Assembly (NCBI GenBank): GCA_016780385.1
Contig: JADHLY010000004.1
Span: forward strand, 1 to 64,000
From: Flavobacteriales bacterium
GTDB taxonomy: Bacteria > Bacteroidota > Bacteroidia > Flavobacteriales_D > Sanyastnellaceae
Reading direction: 5' to 3'
DNA: 64,000 nucleotides
Below are positions 17,758-24,916 of the stretch, one piece after another (the first letter of the stretch is position 1; every line of letters starts with the position of its first letter). Below the pieces are notes generated by a model that saw nothing but the letters and a program-made list of their open reading frames with translations, had not been told where the DNA came from and did no database searches. The position numbers were made by a program, and so were the translations under genes.

Positions 17758-19253
17758 TGTCGGACCGATTGGGACGCCCGAAAAGCCTTGCGCCGGGACT
17801 CCGCTTGTTTGGCCTTGTTGCTCGCCTCGTCCTCCAAAAGGACGGCTTCCGAACGCTGCTGGCCGTATCCAAGCAGGGCGAGTACGTCTTCCCCCTGCTG
17901 CTCGTCGCAAAAAACCTCCGCCTGCAGACGGCCCTCCGCATCCCGGTTCAACAGCACATGCTTGGGTCCGGGAATCAAGCAATGGTGCACGCCCCCGTGG
18001 CCCCCAATGTTGTCCTGATACGCCGCAGTGTTGAAGAAGGCGAGGTACAGCGGTTTCTCCGGGCTGAACTTGGGCAGGTATATCGCATTGAGGTGCTGCT
18101 CCGAATTGTAGTAATCATCGCTGTCGCAGGTCAACCCTCCCAGGAATACCCGCTCGTAGTTGTCCTCCCAGCGGTTGACGGGCAGCATCATGAAACGCTT
18201 GTTGATCGCCCAGGTGTCCGGAAGGGTCGTCATGAAGCTCGAATCGATGAGGTTCCAGCGCTCCCGGTCATTCTGGCGCTTCTGATACAGGACCTTGAAG
18301 AGCGTTCCTCCGGCCTCTCCCACCGTGAAAGAGCCGAATTCCGTGAAGATGTCCGGAACGGGAACCCCCTGTTCACTGCAGTGTACCATGATCTGTTCGA
18401 GGATGGCCTCGATCATGTAGCTGTAATCGTATTCGAAGCCCAGGGAATTCTTGATGGGAAGCCCGCCGCCGATGTTGAGTGCCGTCAATTGAGGACATTC
18501 CTTTCTCAGCAGGCAATACACGTCCAATGCCTTGCGCAGCTCGTTCCAATAGTATGCCGTGTCCCGAATGCCTGTATTCACGAAGAAGTGGAGCATGCGC
18601 AGCCTGAGATTCGGATGGTCCGCCAGGTGCTCCCGCCAGAAAGGCACGATGCGCCGGTATCCCATTCCTAGGCGAGAAGTGTAGAACTCGAATTTGGGCT
18701 CCTCCTCCGATGCAATGCGAAGTCCAACGTCTATGGGCGATTTCACCGCCTCACTCAGCATTTCGAATTCCAGCTCGTTGTCCAGAACGGGCAGGATTCC
18801 GGTGAACCCCTCCGAATGCAGGGCCGCGATCCGGTCCACGTATGCCCGGGTCTTGAAGCCGTTGCAAACCACCGTGGCCTTGCGGTCCAAATGACCGCTC
18901 CCCTCCAGCGACCGAACGATGTCCAGGTCGAAAGCGCTGCTCGTTTCCAGGCGGGCGCCATGCCGCAACACCTCCTCTGTGACATGGCGGAAATGTGAGC
19001 TTTTCGTCACGTAACAGTAGTGGTAGGCGCCTTGGTAGCCCAGCTTGTCCATGGCTTCGGTAAACCAACCTGTGGCCTTTCGGATGCTCTCGCCGATGCG
19101 GGGCAGGTAGGTGAAACGCAGAGGAGTGCCGTAACGCTCCACGAGGTCCATCAGGTCAATGCCGTGGAAATGGAGACTGTCGCCTTCGAGTACGAATTCG
19201 TCCTGGGGCCAGTCGAAAGTTTGCTCGATCAGGTCGAGATACCTTGTTTTCAT
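17754..19253 (-). CDS. speA: PLP-dependent arginine decarboxylase (biosynthetic type, short form)
   Basis: 499 residues from the ATG at 19253 (MKTRYLDLIEQ). It is a fold-III alanine-racemase-like decarboxylase: the pyridoxal lysine lies in HYCYVTKSSH, the phosphate-binding glycines in LNIGGGLPI and the active-site Cys-Asp in GLTCDSDDYYN. It is shorter than E. coli SpeA (658) and matches Bacteroidota annotations as arginine decarboxylase. With agmatinase downstream, arginine to agmatine is the natural reaction, though related enzymes use diaminopimelate or ornithine, so substrate rests on context. Confidence 0.85.
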   Translation of the reverse strand: MKTRYLDLIEQTFDWPQDEFVLEGDSLHFHGIDLMDLVERYGTPLRFTYLPRIGESIRKATGWFTEAMDKLGYQGAYHYCYVTKSSHFRHVTEEVLRHGARLETSSAFDLDIVRSLEGSGHLDRKATVVCNGFKTRAYVDRIAALHSEGFTGILPVLDNELEFEMLSEAVKSPIDVGLRIASEEEPKFEFYTSRLGMGYRRIVPFWREHLADHPNLRLRMLHFFVNTGIRDTAYYWNELRKALDVYCLLRKECPQLTALNIGGGLPIKNSLGFEYDYSYMIEAILEQIMVHCSEQGVPVPDIFTEFGSFTVGEAGGTLFKVLYQKRQNDRERWNLIDSSFMTTLPDTWAINKRFMMLPVNRWEDNYERVFLGGLTCDSDDYYNSEQHLNAIYLPKFSPEKPLYLAFFNTAAYQDNIGGHGGVHHCLIPGPKHVLLNRDAEGRLQAEVFCDEQQGEDVLALLGYGQQRSEAVLLEDEASNKAKQAESRRKAFRASQSVRQ

Positions 19254-19476
19254 AGGGGTTCGAAAGGGGGTGAAAAGGGGAAGGGACGAGCGGACGCTCC
19301 TCATACCGAGGCGCGATTCCGCAGCATCACGGTCGACTCAGAGCCGAATCTGCTTCCACCGGCGCTGCAAGGCCGGCTTCACCCAACTGTCGAACAAGTT
19401 TGGCACTCCTTCAATGGAAAATCCGGAACAAGAATACACCCCTCACCCCACTGTGCCGCAAACGACTACGAAAAAA
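19254..19476 (-). other. 223-bp spacer between sulfotransferase and speA
   Basis: No convincing gene. A short open frame on the minus strand around 19320-19425 encodes a tryptophan- and arginine-rich stretch of about 30 codons, but with only GTG or TTG starts and no relatives I recognise. No clear TAnnTTnG box lies just before speA. I treat this as the speA promoter and leader region. Confidence 0.3.
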
Positions 19477-20418
19477 TCAAGGCCGCCAATGTGCAAGGTC
19501 GATGTCGAGCAATATCTCGAGCTCCTCAACGTCCGACTCGAACAAGGGCCAAAGTGCAGCTCGGTCGGCATCTGAAAGCCCGGGCAATCCCTCATCGGTA
19601 TACCAGATCCGCTTGAGTCCAAGCTTCAAAAACTGCGGAACCATGCGCCCCGCGGCTTCCTTCATGCCCAAACGGGTCACCCAATGGTTCAGCCCCTCCA
19701 TCCTCGCCCTTCCTGCTGGATTGGACCTGTTTCCATTCAATTCGGGAATCGGGCCATCCAAACCGAGCCATTGCTGCAGCTCTTCCCAGGCATTCGGGTC
19801 AGACAATTGTTCGCTGAACAGAATTTTCACCCGCTCCCGAGGAAATTCTCTGAGCCACCGATGCAGTTGTTCAGCGTACAATCCTGCCTCGACGAACAAC
19901 TCGCTTTGTCCCCAGCCTGGGTGGGCGTGCGACCGATCTGCCTCTACCGCGTCCATCAAGTCCAAATCCGTGAACCCATACTTGCGCGCCATCAGCCAGT
20001 GGGAGTGCAATCGCTCCACAGGATTCCGAAGTACTGCCAGAATTCGCGCCCTCGGATGGGCTTGGGCCACGCGGTTCGCGGCCTCTTTTGACCAGAGATA
20101 AGAGGTGCTGCATTCTCCGACCGCGATGTGCTCCGGACCGGCCCCTTCAAACAGTTCCGCATACTGGACCGGGTCTTGAAAAAAGCCCACTTGCCTGGCA
20201 ACCAGCGGTTTTTTCGACAGGTAGGCAGCCGCATCCAATTTGGTGTTGGCCCTGAAGGCGACCGAAAACCGCGAAGGATCTATGTCGACGGAAAAGTGGT
20301 TCGGTTCCTTGACCGGGCTGAGGAAGACCTGGGGATGGAGGGACAGCCTCTCGTGGACGAGGGTGGTCCCTCCCTTGGGGGCCCCGATGAGAAAGAAGTT
20401 CAGCTTCGCTTCCACCAT
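19477..20418 (-). CDS. Sulfotransferase family protein
   Basis: 313 residues from ATG 20418 (MVEAKLNFFLIGAPKGGTT); the track ORF from 20799 includes out-of-frame flippase. The PAPS-binding loop PKGGTTLVHERL near residue 14 and the 3'-phosphate motif RNPVERLHSHW near residue 130 are intact. It would move sulfate from PAPS to a carbohydrate or other acceptor, probably an exported polysaccharide, since the flippase gene is just upstream and overlaps by 19 bp. No kinase or sulfate-activation genes are in the window. Confidence 0.85.
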   Translation of the reverse strand: MVEAKLNFFLIGAPKGGTTLVHERLSLHPQVFLSPVKEPNHFSVDIDPSRFSVAFRANTKLDAAAYLSKKPLVARQVGFFQDPVQYAELFEGAGPEHIAVGECSTSYLWSKEAANRVAQAHPRARILAVLRNPVERLHSHWLMARKYGFTDLDLMDAVEADRSHAHPGWGQSELFVEAGLYAEQLHRWLREFPRERVKILFSEQLSDPNAWEELQQWLGLDGPIPELNGNRSNPAGRARMEGLNHWVTRLGMKEAAGRMVPQFLKLGLKRIWYTDEGLPGLSDADRAALWPLFESDVEELEILLDIDLAHWRP

Positions 20419-21719
20419 CCGTTCAGCAGTGAAATCATCAAGAACCCGTGTTGCCTGCGGATGTAGACCACGCCGAGGGCATTCCAAAACAACATCCCCA
20501 AAGCCGCCGACCAGGCCGCTCCCACCAGCCCCATTTCCGGGACAAGAAAGGCTGCTGCACTCAGTTGCGCCGCAGCTGAAACGGCCAGGATCGCCAAGCC
20601 CGCCCTTTCGCCTCCTGTCATGTTCAGCAGGTACATCACGGGGCCGCACAAGGCATTGATGCACTGGCCCGCAGCGAGAATCAACAGCGCGCGGCAGACA
20701 TGCGGTTGCGCAAAAGCCGGGCCCCACAAGCCCAGCAACCAAGAGCCCAAAACGACGAGAAACAACAATCCGGGCAATGCGACGGCTGTGTTCATCCATC
20801 CAATGCGGTGGACCGCGCGGCGCAAACCCTCCATGTCGCCTTGTGAATGGAGCGCGCCAAAAGTGGGAGCTCCCAGTGCATTGACGGCAAATTGCGTGAA
20901 GGTCAGCAGCGCCGCCAACCGAAAAGCCGACCGGTAGTGGGCGACATCAGACTCGGACAACCACGCCGCAATGAGCGCAGTGTCTGCCCAACTCAAAACG
21001 AGGTGCAACATGCTGCCCAGCCAAATCGGACCCGCCAACCTCATCATGGCTTGACTGTCAGCATAGGCTCCCGGCTGAAGCAACCGACCCTCCTTCCCGG
21101 CCTGTCGGGCAAACAAGGACATGGCGCCAGCCATGCCCAACAGGGCCAGCACGCAGCCCGTAACGGACAAGGCGGGAACTGGCTTCATGCCGAGCAGCAC
21201 CATGAAGATCCCGGCGAGCAGCATCCACCAACCGGGCTGGAGCAAAGCGTACCATCCCACACGCCCTGTTCCGCGCAATGCTTCACCGGACCACCCGATC
21301 AGAACCCACGCACCGATGGCCAATCCCAACCAGCCATCGAGGCGAATCAGGATGAGGTCCATGGGAGCAAGGACCCCCACCAAAATGACCGCACCCGCCA
21401 CGGCCCACATCGGCCAAGACCAACCCTTGAATCGCTGGGCAATGCGCGCATACTGTCCCCCAGAGGACCATCCACTGAACAACTTGACCACTGCGCCTTC
21501 GGCGCCCAATCGCAGCAGCGTTGAGCCGACAGTAATGGCCAGGACGAACAATTCCGCCCTGCCCAGGGCGTCGTCACCGAATTTCCGGGCGACCAGCAAA
21601 GAGAACAGGAATCCGCCAAAGGCTCCGGCGACTTTAAGGATAAGCACCCTGCCGGAGCCGCCAAGCAGCCGCTGCCAAGAACCGTCAAGGCGTGGGGGCG
21701 TGGATCTGGATTCCGTCAA
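20400..21719 (-). CDS. Polysaccharide/lipid-linked oligosaccharide flippase (Wzx/MATE-like)
   Basis: A 439-residue integral membrane protein with roughly 12 to 14 hydrophobic helices, for example near LILKVAGAFGGFLFSLLVARKFG and AVALPGLLFLVVLGSWLLGLWG. The pattern matches polysaccharide biosynthesis flippases of the MVF superfamily. The track start at 21719 uses TTG; a GTG inside GRVLILK would give a protein about 24 residues shorter. It begins 38 bases after tRNA-Arg and is coupled to the sulfotransferase, hinting at export of a sulfated glycan. Confidence 0.82.
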   Translation of the reverse strand: MTESRSTPPRLDGSWQRLLGGSGRVLILKVAGAFGGFLFSLLVARKFGDDALGRAELFVLAITVGSTLLRLGAEGAVVKLFSGWSSGGQYARIAQRFKGWSWPMWAVAGAVILVGVLAPMDLILIRLDGWLGLAIGAWVLIGWSGEALRGTGRVGWYALLQPGWWMLLAGIFMVLLGMKPVPALSVTGCVLALLGMAGAMSLFARQAGKEGRLLQPGAYADSQAMMRLAGPIWLGSMLHLVLSWADTALIAAWLSESDVAHYRSAFRLAALLTFTQFAVNALGAPTFGALHSQGDMEGLRRAVHRIGWMNTAVALPGLLFLVVLGSWLLGLWGPAFAQPHVCRALLILAAGQCINALCGPVMYLLNMTGGERAGLAILAVSAAAQLSAAAFLVPEMGLVGAAWSAALGMLFWNALGVVYIRRQHGFLMISLLNGWWKRS

Positions 21720-21757
21720 AGGGCTCGTTGTAGCAGTGACCGTATGCGGCTCAAAAT

Positions 21758-21832
21758 TGGCAGCCCCGCCAGGAATCGAACCTGGATCAAACGTTTAGGA
21801 AACGCTTATTCTATCCGTTGAACTACGGGGCC
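21758..21832 (-). tRNA. tRNA-Arg (CCT anticodon)
   Basis: Cloverleaf on the minus strand: acceptor GGCCCCG with CGGGGCT (one G-U pair), D arm GTTC...GGAT, anticodon loop TTCCTAA with CCT, T arm GGTTCGATTCC. Discriminator G is followed by an encoded CCA. It reads AGG codons. It sits between tRNA-Val(CAC) and the flippase gene. Confidence 0.92.
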
Positions 21833-21869
21833 GTGCGGCAAAGAAACATCGCCCGCTGCGAAGCCGCAG

Positions 21870-21901
21870 AAAAAAGCCCCGCGTCCTATCGGGAGCGGGG
21901 C
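21870..21901 (-). terminator. Intrinsic terminator between tRNA-Val(CAC) and tRNA-Arg
   Basis: On the minus strand a GCCCCGC / GCGGGGC stem is followed directly by a run of six T. A second hairpin lies just before it in transcription order. Confidence 0.7.
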
Positions 21902-21902
21902 C

Positions 21903-21929
21903 GGGGCCTTGGGTTGGGGGTAAGGCCCC
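21903..21929 (-). repeat. Inverted repeat just after tRNA-Val(CAC)
   Basis: GGGGCCTT and AAGGCCCC form an 8-bp stem with an 11-base loop, ten bases after the tRNA 3' end. Together with the adjacent T-tailed hairpin it makes a tandem processing or termination structure. Confidence 0.5.
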
Positions 21930-21939
21930 TTGGGCGGGG

Positions 21940-22014
21940 TGGGCAATACTGGATTCGAACCAGTGACCTCTCGCGTGTGAGGCGAACGCTCTGAACCAAC
22001 TGAGCTAATTGCCC
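21940..22014 (-). tRNA. tRNA-Val (CAC anticodon)
   Basis: Cloverleaf on the minus strand: acceptor GGGCAAT with ATTGCCC, D arm AGCTCAG, anticodon loop CTCACAC with CAC, T arm GGTTCGAATCC. No CCA encoded. It is the second valine tRNA in the window, reading GTG. Confidence 0.93.
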
Positions 22015-22025
22015 GAAAAGGGGGG

Positions 22026-22033
22026 CGAAGATA
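22026..22033 (-). promoter_or_regulatory. Promoter -7-like box for tRNA-Val(CAC)
   Basis: TATCTTCG on the minus strand, 11 nt before the tRNA 5' end, matches TAnnTTCG. Confidence 0.45.
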
Positions 22034-22113
22034 CGCCAACTCTGCATTCCCGAAGCAAGACAAGACCCCTGTGATTTTGAAGTCCCGTCACCTGGTGTTG
22101 ACGGAGATAATAT

Positions 22114-22121
22114 TAATTTTG
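22114..22121 (+). promoter_or_regulatory. Upstream promoter-like box of the micro-ORF
   Basis: TAATTTTG fits the Bacteroidota -7 consensus TAnnTTTG inside an AT-rich stretch unlike the surrounding GC-rich DNA. Transcription from here would give a leader of about 115 nt that includes the whole inverted repeat at 22165-22224. The nearest TTG is only 13 nt upstream, shorter than the usual spacing. Confidence 0.35.
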
Positions 22122-22154
22122 TCTTAATTTCTTATCTGTTTGTCTATTTTTTGG

Positions 22155-22162
22155 TAAATTTG
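22155..22162 (+). promoter_or_regulatory. Second promoter-like box of the micro-ORF
   Basis: TAAATTTG is a perfect TAnnTTTG match, 79 nt before the micro-ORF ATG. Transcription from it would begin within the left arm of the inverted repeat, so use of this box or the one at 22114 would give leaders with different folding. Confidence 0.4.
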
Positions 22163-22164
22163 AT

Positions 22165-22224
22165 GGTGCAAATGGATAACGTTCCCTTCACCTCTTTAGG
22201 TCGTTGAAAACGGAAATTTGCACC
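22165..22224 (+). promoter_or_regulatory. Inverted repeat in the leader of the dockerin-like micro-ORF
   Basis: GGTGCAAAT (22165-22173) and ATTTGCACC (22216-22224) are perfect 9-base complements. Between them ACCT-CTTT-AGGT makes a small hairpin, extended by AACG/CGTT across a bulge. The arms could fold as a leader RNA structure 17 nt before the ATG or serve as a dyad operator. No known riboswitch is recognised. Confidence 0.45.
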
Positions 22225-22241
22225 GAGAAAAACAGGAAAAC

Positions 22242-22379
22242 ATGACCCTGAGCGATCTTCTTCAACTCCTGGCCAACTTCATGCAGCCTGTGACGAAGGC
22301 CAACGCCATGTACGATTTGAATGGCGACGGCATGATCACAACGTCCGACCTCATTCTGTTGTTGAGCCAGCTGCTCTGA
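22242..22379 (+). CDS. Dockerin-like micro-protein (45 residues, not in ORF track)
   Basis: Too short for the ORF track. The protein starts MTLSDLLQLL and contains one canonical dockerin calcium loop, DLNGDGMITTSD (residues 25-36, Asp/Asn/Asp at 1, 3, 5 and Asp at 12), followed by the helix LILLLSQLL. The first residues (LSDLLQLLANF) echo the second helix (TSDLILLLSQL), as if it were one and a half dockerin repeats with the first loop lost. There is no signal peptide. In-frame TAG at 22197 limits upstream extension; a TTG at 22218 is the only other start. It lies in its own AT-rich island with promoter-like boxes, ending 10 bases from a convergent tRNA. Expression is unproven. Confidence 0.55.
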   Translation: MTLSDLLQLLANFMQPVTKANAMYDLNGDGMITTSDLILLLSQLL

Positions 22380-22389
22380 CCCCAACTTC

Positions 22390-22466
22390 TGGTGCGCCCT
22401 GCAGGACTTGAACCCGCGACCCAGGGATTATGAGTCCCCTGCTCTAACCAACTGAGCTAAGAGCGC
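22390..22466 (-). tRNA. tRNA with CAT anticodon (probably Ile2, or elongator Met)
   Basis: Cloverleaf on the minus strand: acceptor GCGCTCT with AGGGCGC, D arm AGCTCAG, anticodon arm GGGGA-CTCATAA-TCCCT, T arm GGTTCAAGTCC, discriminator A and an encoded CCA. The anticodon arm and variable region are closer to E. coli ileX (tRNA-Ile with lysidine) than to elongator tRNA-Met, but this cannot be settled by eye. It lacks initiator features (no mismatch at 1-72). Confidence 0.88.
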
Positions 22467-22490
22467 ATGGCACGCCGCCGCGTGACGATG

Positions 22491-22498
22491 CGAAAATA
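22491..22498 (-). promoter_or_regulatory. Promoter -7-like box for the CAT tRNA
   Basis: TATTTTCG on the minus strand, 24 nt before the tRNA 5' end, is the third tRNA-associated TAnnTTCG in the window. Confidence 0.42.
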
Positions 22499-22514
22499 CG
22501 CATTGCCTGCGCGC

Positions 22515-24818
22515 CTAGCTGACGGTTCCGAGCCAATCGAATTCCAATTCCCTGCGCTGCACGTCGGCGCGGACCACTTGGATGCGCACTTCCTGCCCCA
22601 TCCCAATGATCTGTCCGGTATGCAGACCCACGAGGCACTGCCGCTCGGGGTCCACGGAAAACCGATCCGTGGATATGCCTTTTATGTCAACGTAGCCCTC
22701 GCATTTGTTTTCCTTCAATTCGATGTAGACCGCCTTGGAGGAGATTCCGTTCACCACACCGGTGAATTCGGCGCCGAGCTGGGCGCCCATGAATTCCACC
22801 TGCTTGTACTTGATGCTGGCCCGCTCGGCTTCCGCTGCCCGCTTCTCGCGCTCACTGCTATGGGCGCAGGGGCCGTCGAGCGTCGATGTATCGATGCTCC
22901 CACCCCCGTCGAGGTAATGCTGGAGGCTGCGGTGCACCATCATGTCGGGGTAGCGGCGGATCGGCGAGGTGAAGTGCGTGTAGTGCTCAAACGCCAGGCC
23001 ATAGTGGCCAATGTTGTCGGTGGCGTATTCCGCCTTGGCCATGGACCGGATGGCCATCTGTTTGATGATGGGCTCTTCGGGTGTGCCTTGCGCCATCTTC
23101 AGCAATTGGCTGATCGCGCGATGGGCCTGGCCGGGCTCCGTGTCCGCCATCTTGTAACCGAACTGCGCCACGAACATCCGCAGCGATTTCAGTTTTGTGG
23201 GATCAGGTGAATCGTGAACGCGGTACACTCCGCCGGGTGGGTGCTGGCCTTTGCAACCCGCAATCCACTTTGCCACCCGGACGTTGGCAAGGAGCATGTA
23301 GTCCTCGATGAGACGGTTGGCGTCCATCATCCGCTTGATCATCACCTCCACAGGCTTGCCGTTGTCGTCCAACCGGAAACGCACCTCTTCCGTGTCGAAA
23401 TCAATGGCCCCCGCCTTGAACCGTCGCGCGCGCATTTTTCGGGCAAGGCGATCCAATCGCCGGACCTCGTCGGCCAAGTCTCCCTCCCCGGTTTCCAGGC
23501 GCTCCTGCGCTTCAGCATAAGTAAATCTGCGGTCGGAATGGATGACCGTGCGACCGAACCACTCCTTCACGACCATGCCATCCTTGTCGAGCTCGAAGAC
23601 CGCGCTGAAGGCAAAGCGGTCCTCGTTGGGGCGCAGCGAACAAAGGTTGTTTGACAGGACCTCTGGCAGCATGGGAATCGTCCGGTCCACGAGGTACACA
23701 CTGGTAGCGCGCTCCACGGCCTCTTCCTCGATGAGCCCACCGGGGCGCACGTAATGGGTCACATCCGCGATGTGCACGCCGACCTCGAGGTTGCCGTTTT
23801 TCAGGTCGCGAATGCTCAAGGCATCGTCGAAATCCTTGGCGTCTTCGGGGTCGATGGTGAACGTGGTGATGTCGCGGAAATCGCGTCGCTTCTTGATCTC
23901 TGCCGCTGGAAGTTCCGTGGGAATCTTCGCTGCCTCAGCTTCGACCTCTTCAGGAAAGTGATAGGGCAATCCGAACTCCAGCAGGATGGCGTGCATCTCC
24001 GCTTCGTGGACGCCGGGCGCGCCGAGGACTTCCACTACCTCAGCGATGGGCGGGTCATCCGGCGAGGCCCAGTCCTGAAGGCGAACCGCCACCTTCACGT
24101 CGGTCGGTGCGTCGTGCAGGAACCGCGCGGGAATCAGGAAGTCGCGGTGCAGCCGCTTGTCAGTGGGAATGCCAAAAGCGTAATCCTTGACGGGCTCGAG
24201 CATGACCACATACAGGTCCCGCGCGCGCTTGACCACCTCGGCCACATACGGAACCTCCTTGCGCCCCCTTCGCATCCAACCCAATTCCACGGTGTCGCCC
24301 CAGAAAGCCGTACCCGTGTGGCCCTTGGGGATCATGATGTCGTCGGATTCGCCAGGTATGCTGACGTATCCCTTTCCGTAGGCCGAAATCTGGATGGTCC
24401 CTTGCAGCGCCTTGCCGGAATTCTCAGCGGATCCACCGCGTCCGCCGCGGTCCTTTCCACTGCCTGAATTGCGACCGGACGACGCACTCTCCGGCAGCAT
24501 GAACCTCCCACGACCGACCTCAACCAACTTGCGCTTGCTAGTCTGCTCGCGCATCAGCAGGTGCAGCATTTCCTGGATGTCCCGATCCGCGATGCCCATG
24601 GTGCTCGCCACTTGACGCGCATTCATGGGGCGGCCCGGAAGCTTGCGGAAGACCTCCATCACATCGGCCAGGTATCGGCTCGCACCACTGAGGCGCTGAC
24701 CGCCACCCACAGGCCCGGCATCCGGTCGGCCGGACCCTCGCCGATGTGCCCCTCCGGAATGCTTGCCCGGCTTGCGCTTCCCCTCATTCTTCCCTCCAGC
24801 TTTTCGCTTGCCCGCCAT
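22515..24818 (-). CDS. rnr: Ribonuclease R
   Basis: 767 residues from ATG 24818 (MAGKRKAGGKNEG); the track ORF from 25211 runs back over the divergent gene and is rejected. Order: a basic Lys/Gly-rich tail, a helix-turn-helix-like segment (residues 45-100), a low-complexity Ser/Gly linker, cold-shock domains, the catalytic RNB domain with DPEDAKDFDDALSI (metal-binding aspartates) near residue 330, and a C-terminal S1 domain. It degrades structured RNA 3' to 5'. Confidence 0.95.
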   Translation of the reverse strand: MAGKRKAGGKNEGKRKPGKHSGGAHRRGSGRPDAGPVGGGQRLSGASRYLADVMEVFRKLPGRPMNARQVASTMGIADRDIQEMLHLLMREQTSKRKLVEVGRGRFMLPESASSGRNSGSGKDRGGRGGSAENSGKALQGTIQISAYGKGYVSIPGESDDIMIPKGHTGTAFWGDTVELGWMRRGRKEVPYVAEVVKRARDLYVVMLEPVKDYAFGIPTDKRLHRDFLIPARFLHDAPTDVKVAVRLQDWASPDDPPIAEVVEVLGAPGVHEAEMHAILLEFGLPYHFPEEVEAEAAKIPTELPAAEIKKRRDFRDITTFTIDPEDAKDFDDALSIRDLKNGNLEVGVHIADVTHYVRPGGLIEEEAVERATSVYLVDRTIPMLPEVLSNNLCSLRPNEDRFAFSAVFELDKDGMVVKEWFGRTVIHSDRRFTYAEAQERLETGEGDLADEVRRLDRLARKMRARRFKAGAIDFDTEEVRFRLDDNGKPVEVMIKRMMDANRLIEDYMLLANVRVAKWIAGCKGQHPPGGVYRVHDSPDPTKLKSLRMFVAQFGYKMADTEPGQAHRAISQLLKMAQGTPEEPIIKQMAIRSMAKAEYATDNIGHYGLAFEHYTHFTSPIRRYPDMMVHRSLQHYLDGGGSIDTSTLDGPCAHSSEREKRAAEAERASIKYKQVEFMGAQLGAEFTGVVNGISSKAVYIELKENKCEGYVDIKGISTDRFSVDPERQCLVGLHTGQIIGMGQEVRIQVVRADVQRRELEFDWLGTVS

Positions 24819-24916
24819 GTACGTCGATCGATTTACTGCAAGGTCGGTCTGTCGCGGGGCGATTCGACACGCAAATCCAAACATTGTCACCCTCCTGTTG
24901 CGAACTTCGCGGTCCC

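Noticed and set aside
15756-18671. Three long plus ORFs (376, 384, 400 aa) over the polyamine operon
   Set aside because: All lie antisense to well-identified decarboxylase, agmatinase and DHS-like genes and lack motifs.
19254-19476. Small peptide gene in the speA leader
   Set aside because: Only GTG/TTG starts, about 30 codons, and no relatives recognised; kept only as a note in the spacer entry.
22188-22385. 65-residue minus ORF antisense to the micro-protein
   Set aside because: No motif; it overlaps the plus-strand dockerin-like loop, which is the better-supported reading.
22390-22466. Initiator tRNA-fMet
   Set aside because: The acceptor's first pair is G-C matched and the anticodon stem lacks the three G-C initiator pairs, so it is an elongator or Ile2 tRNA.
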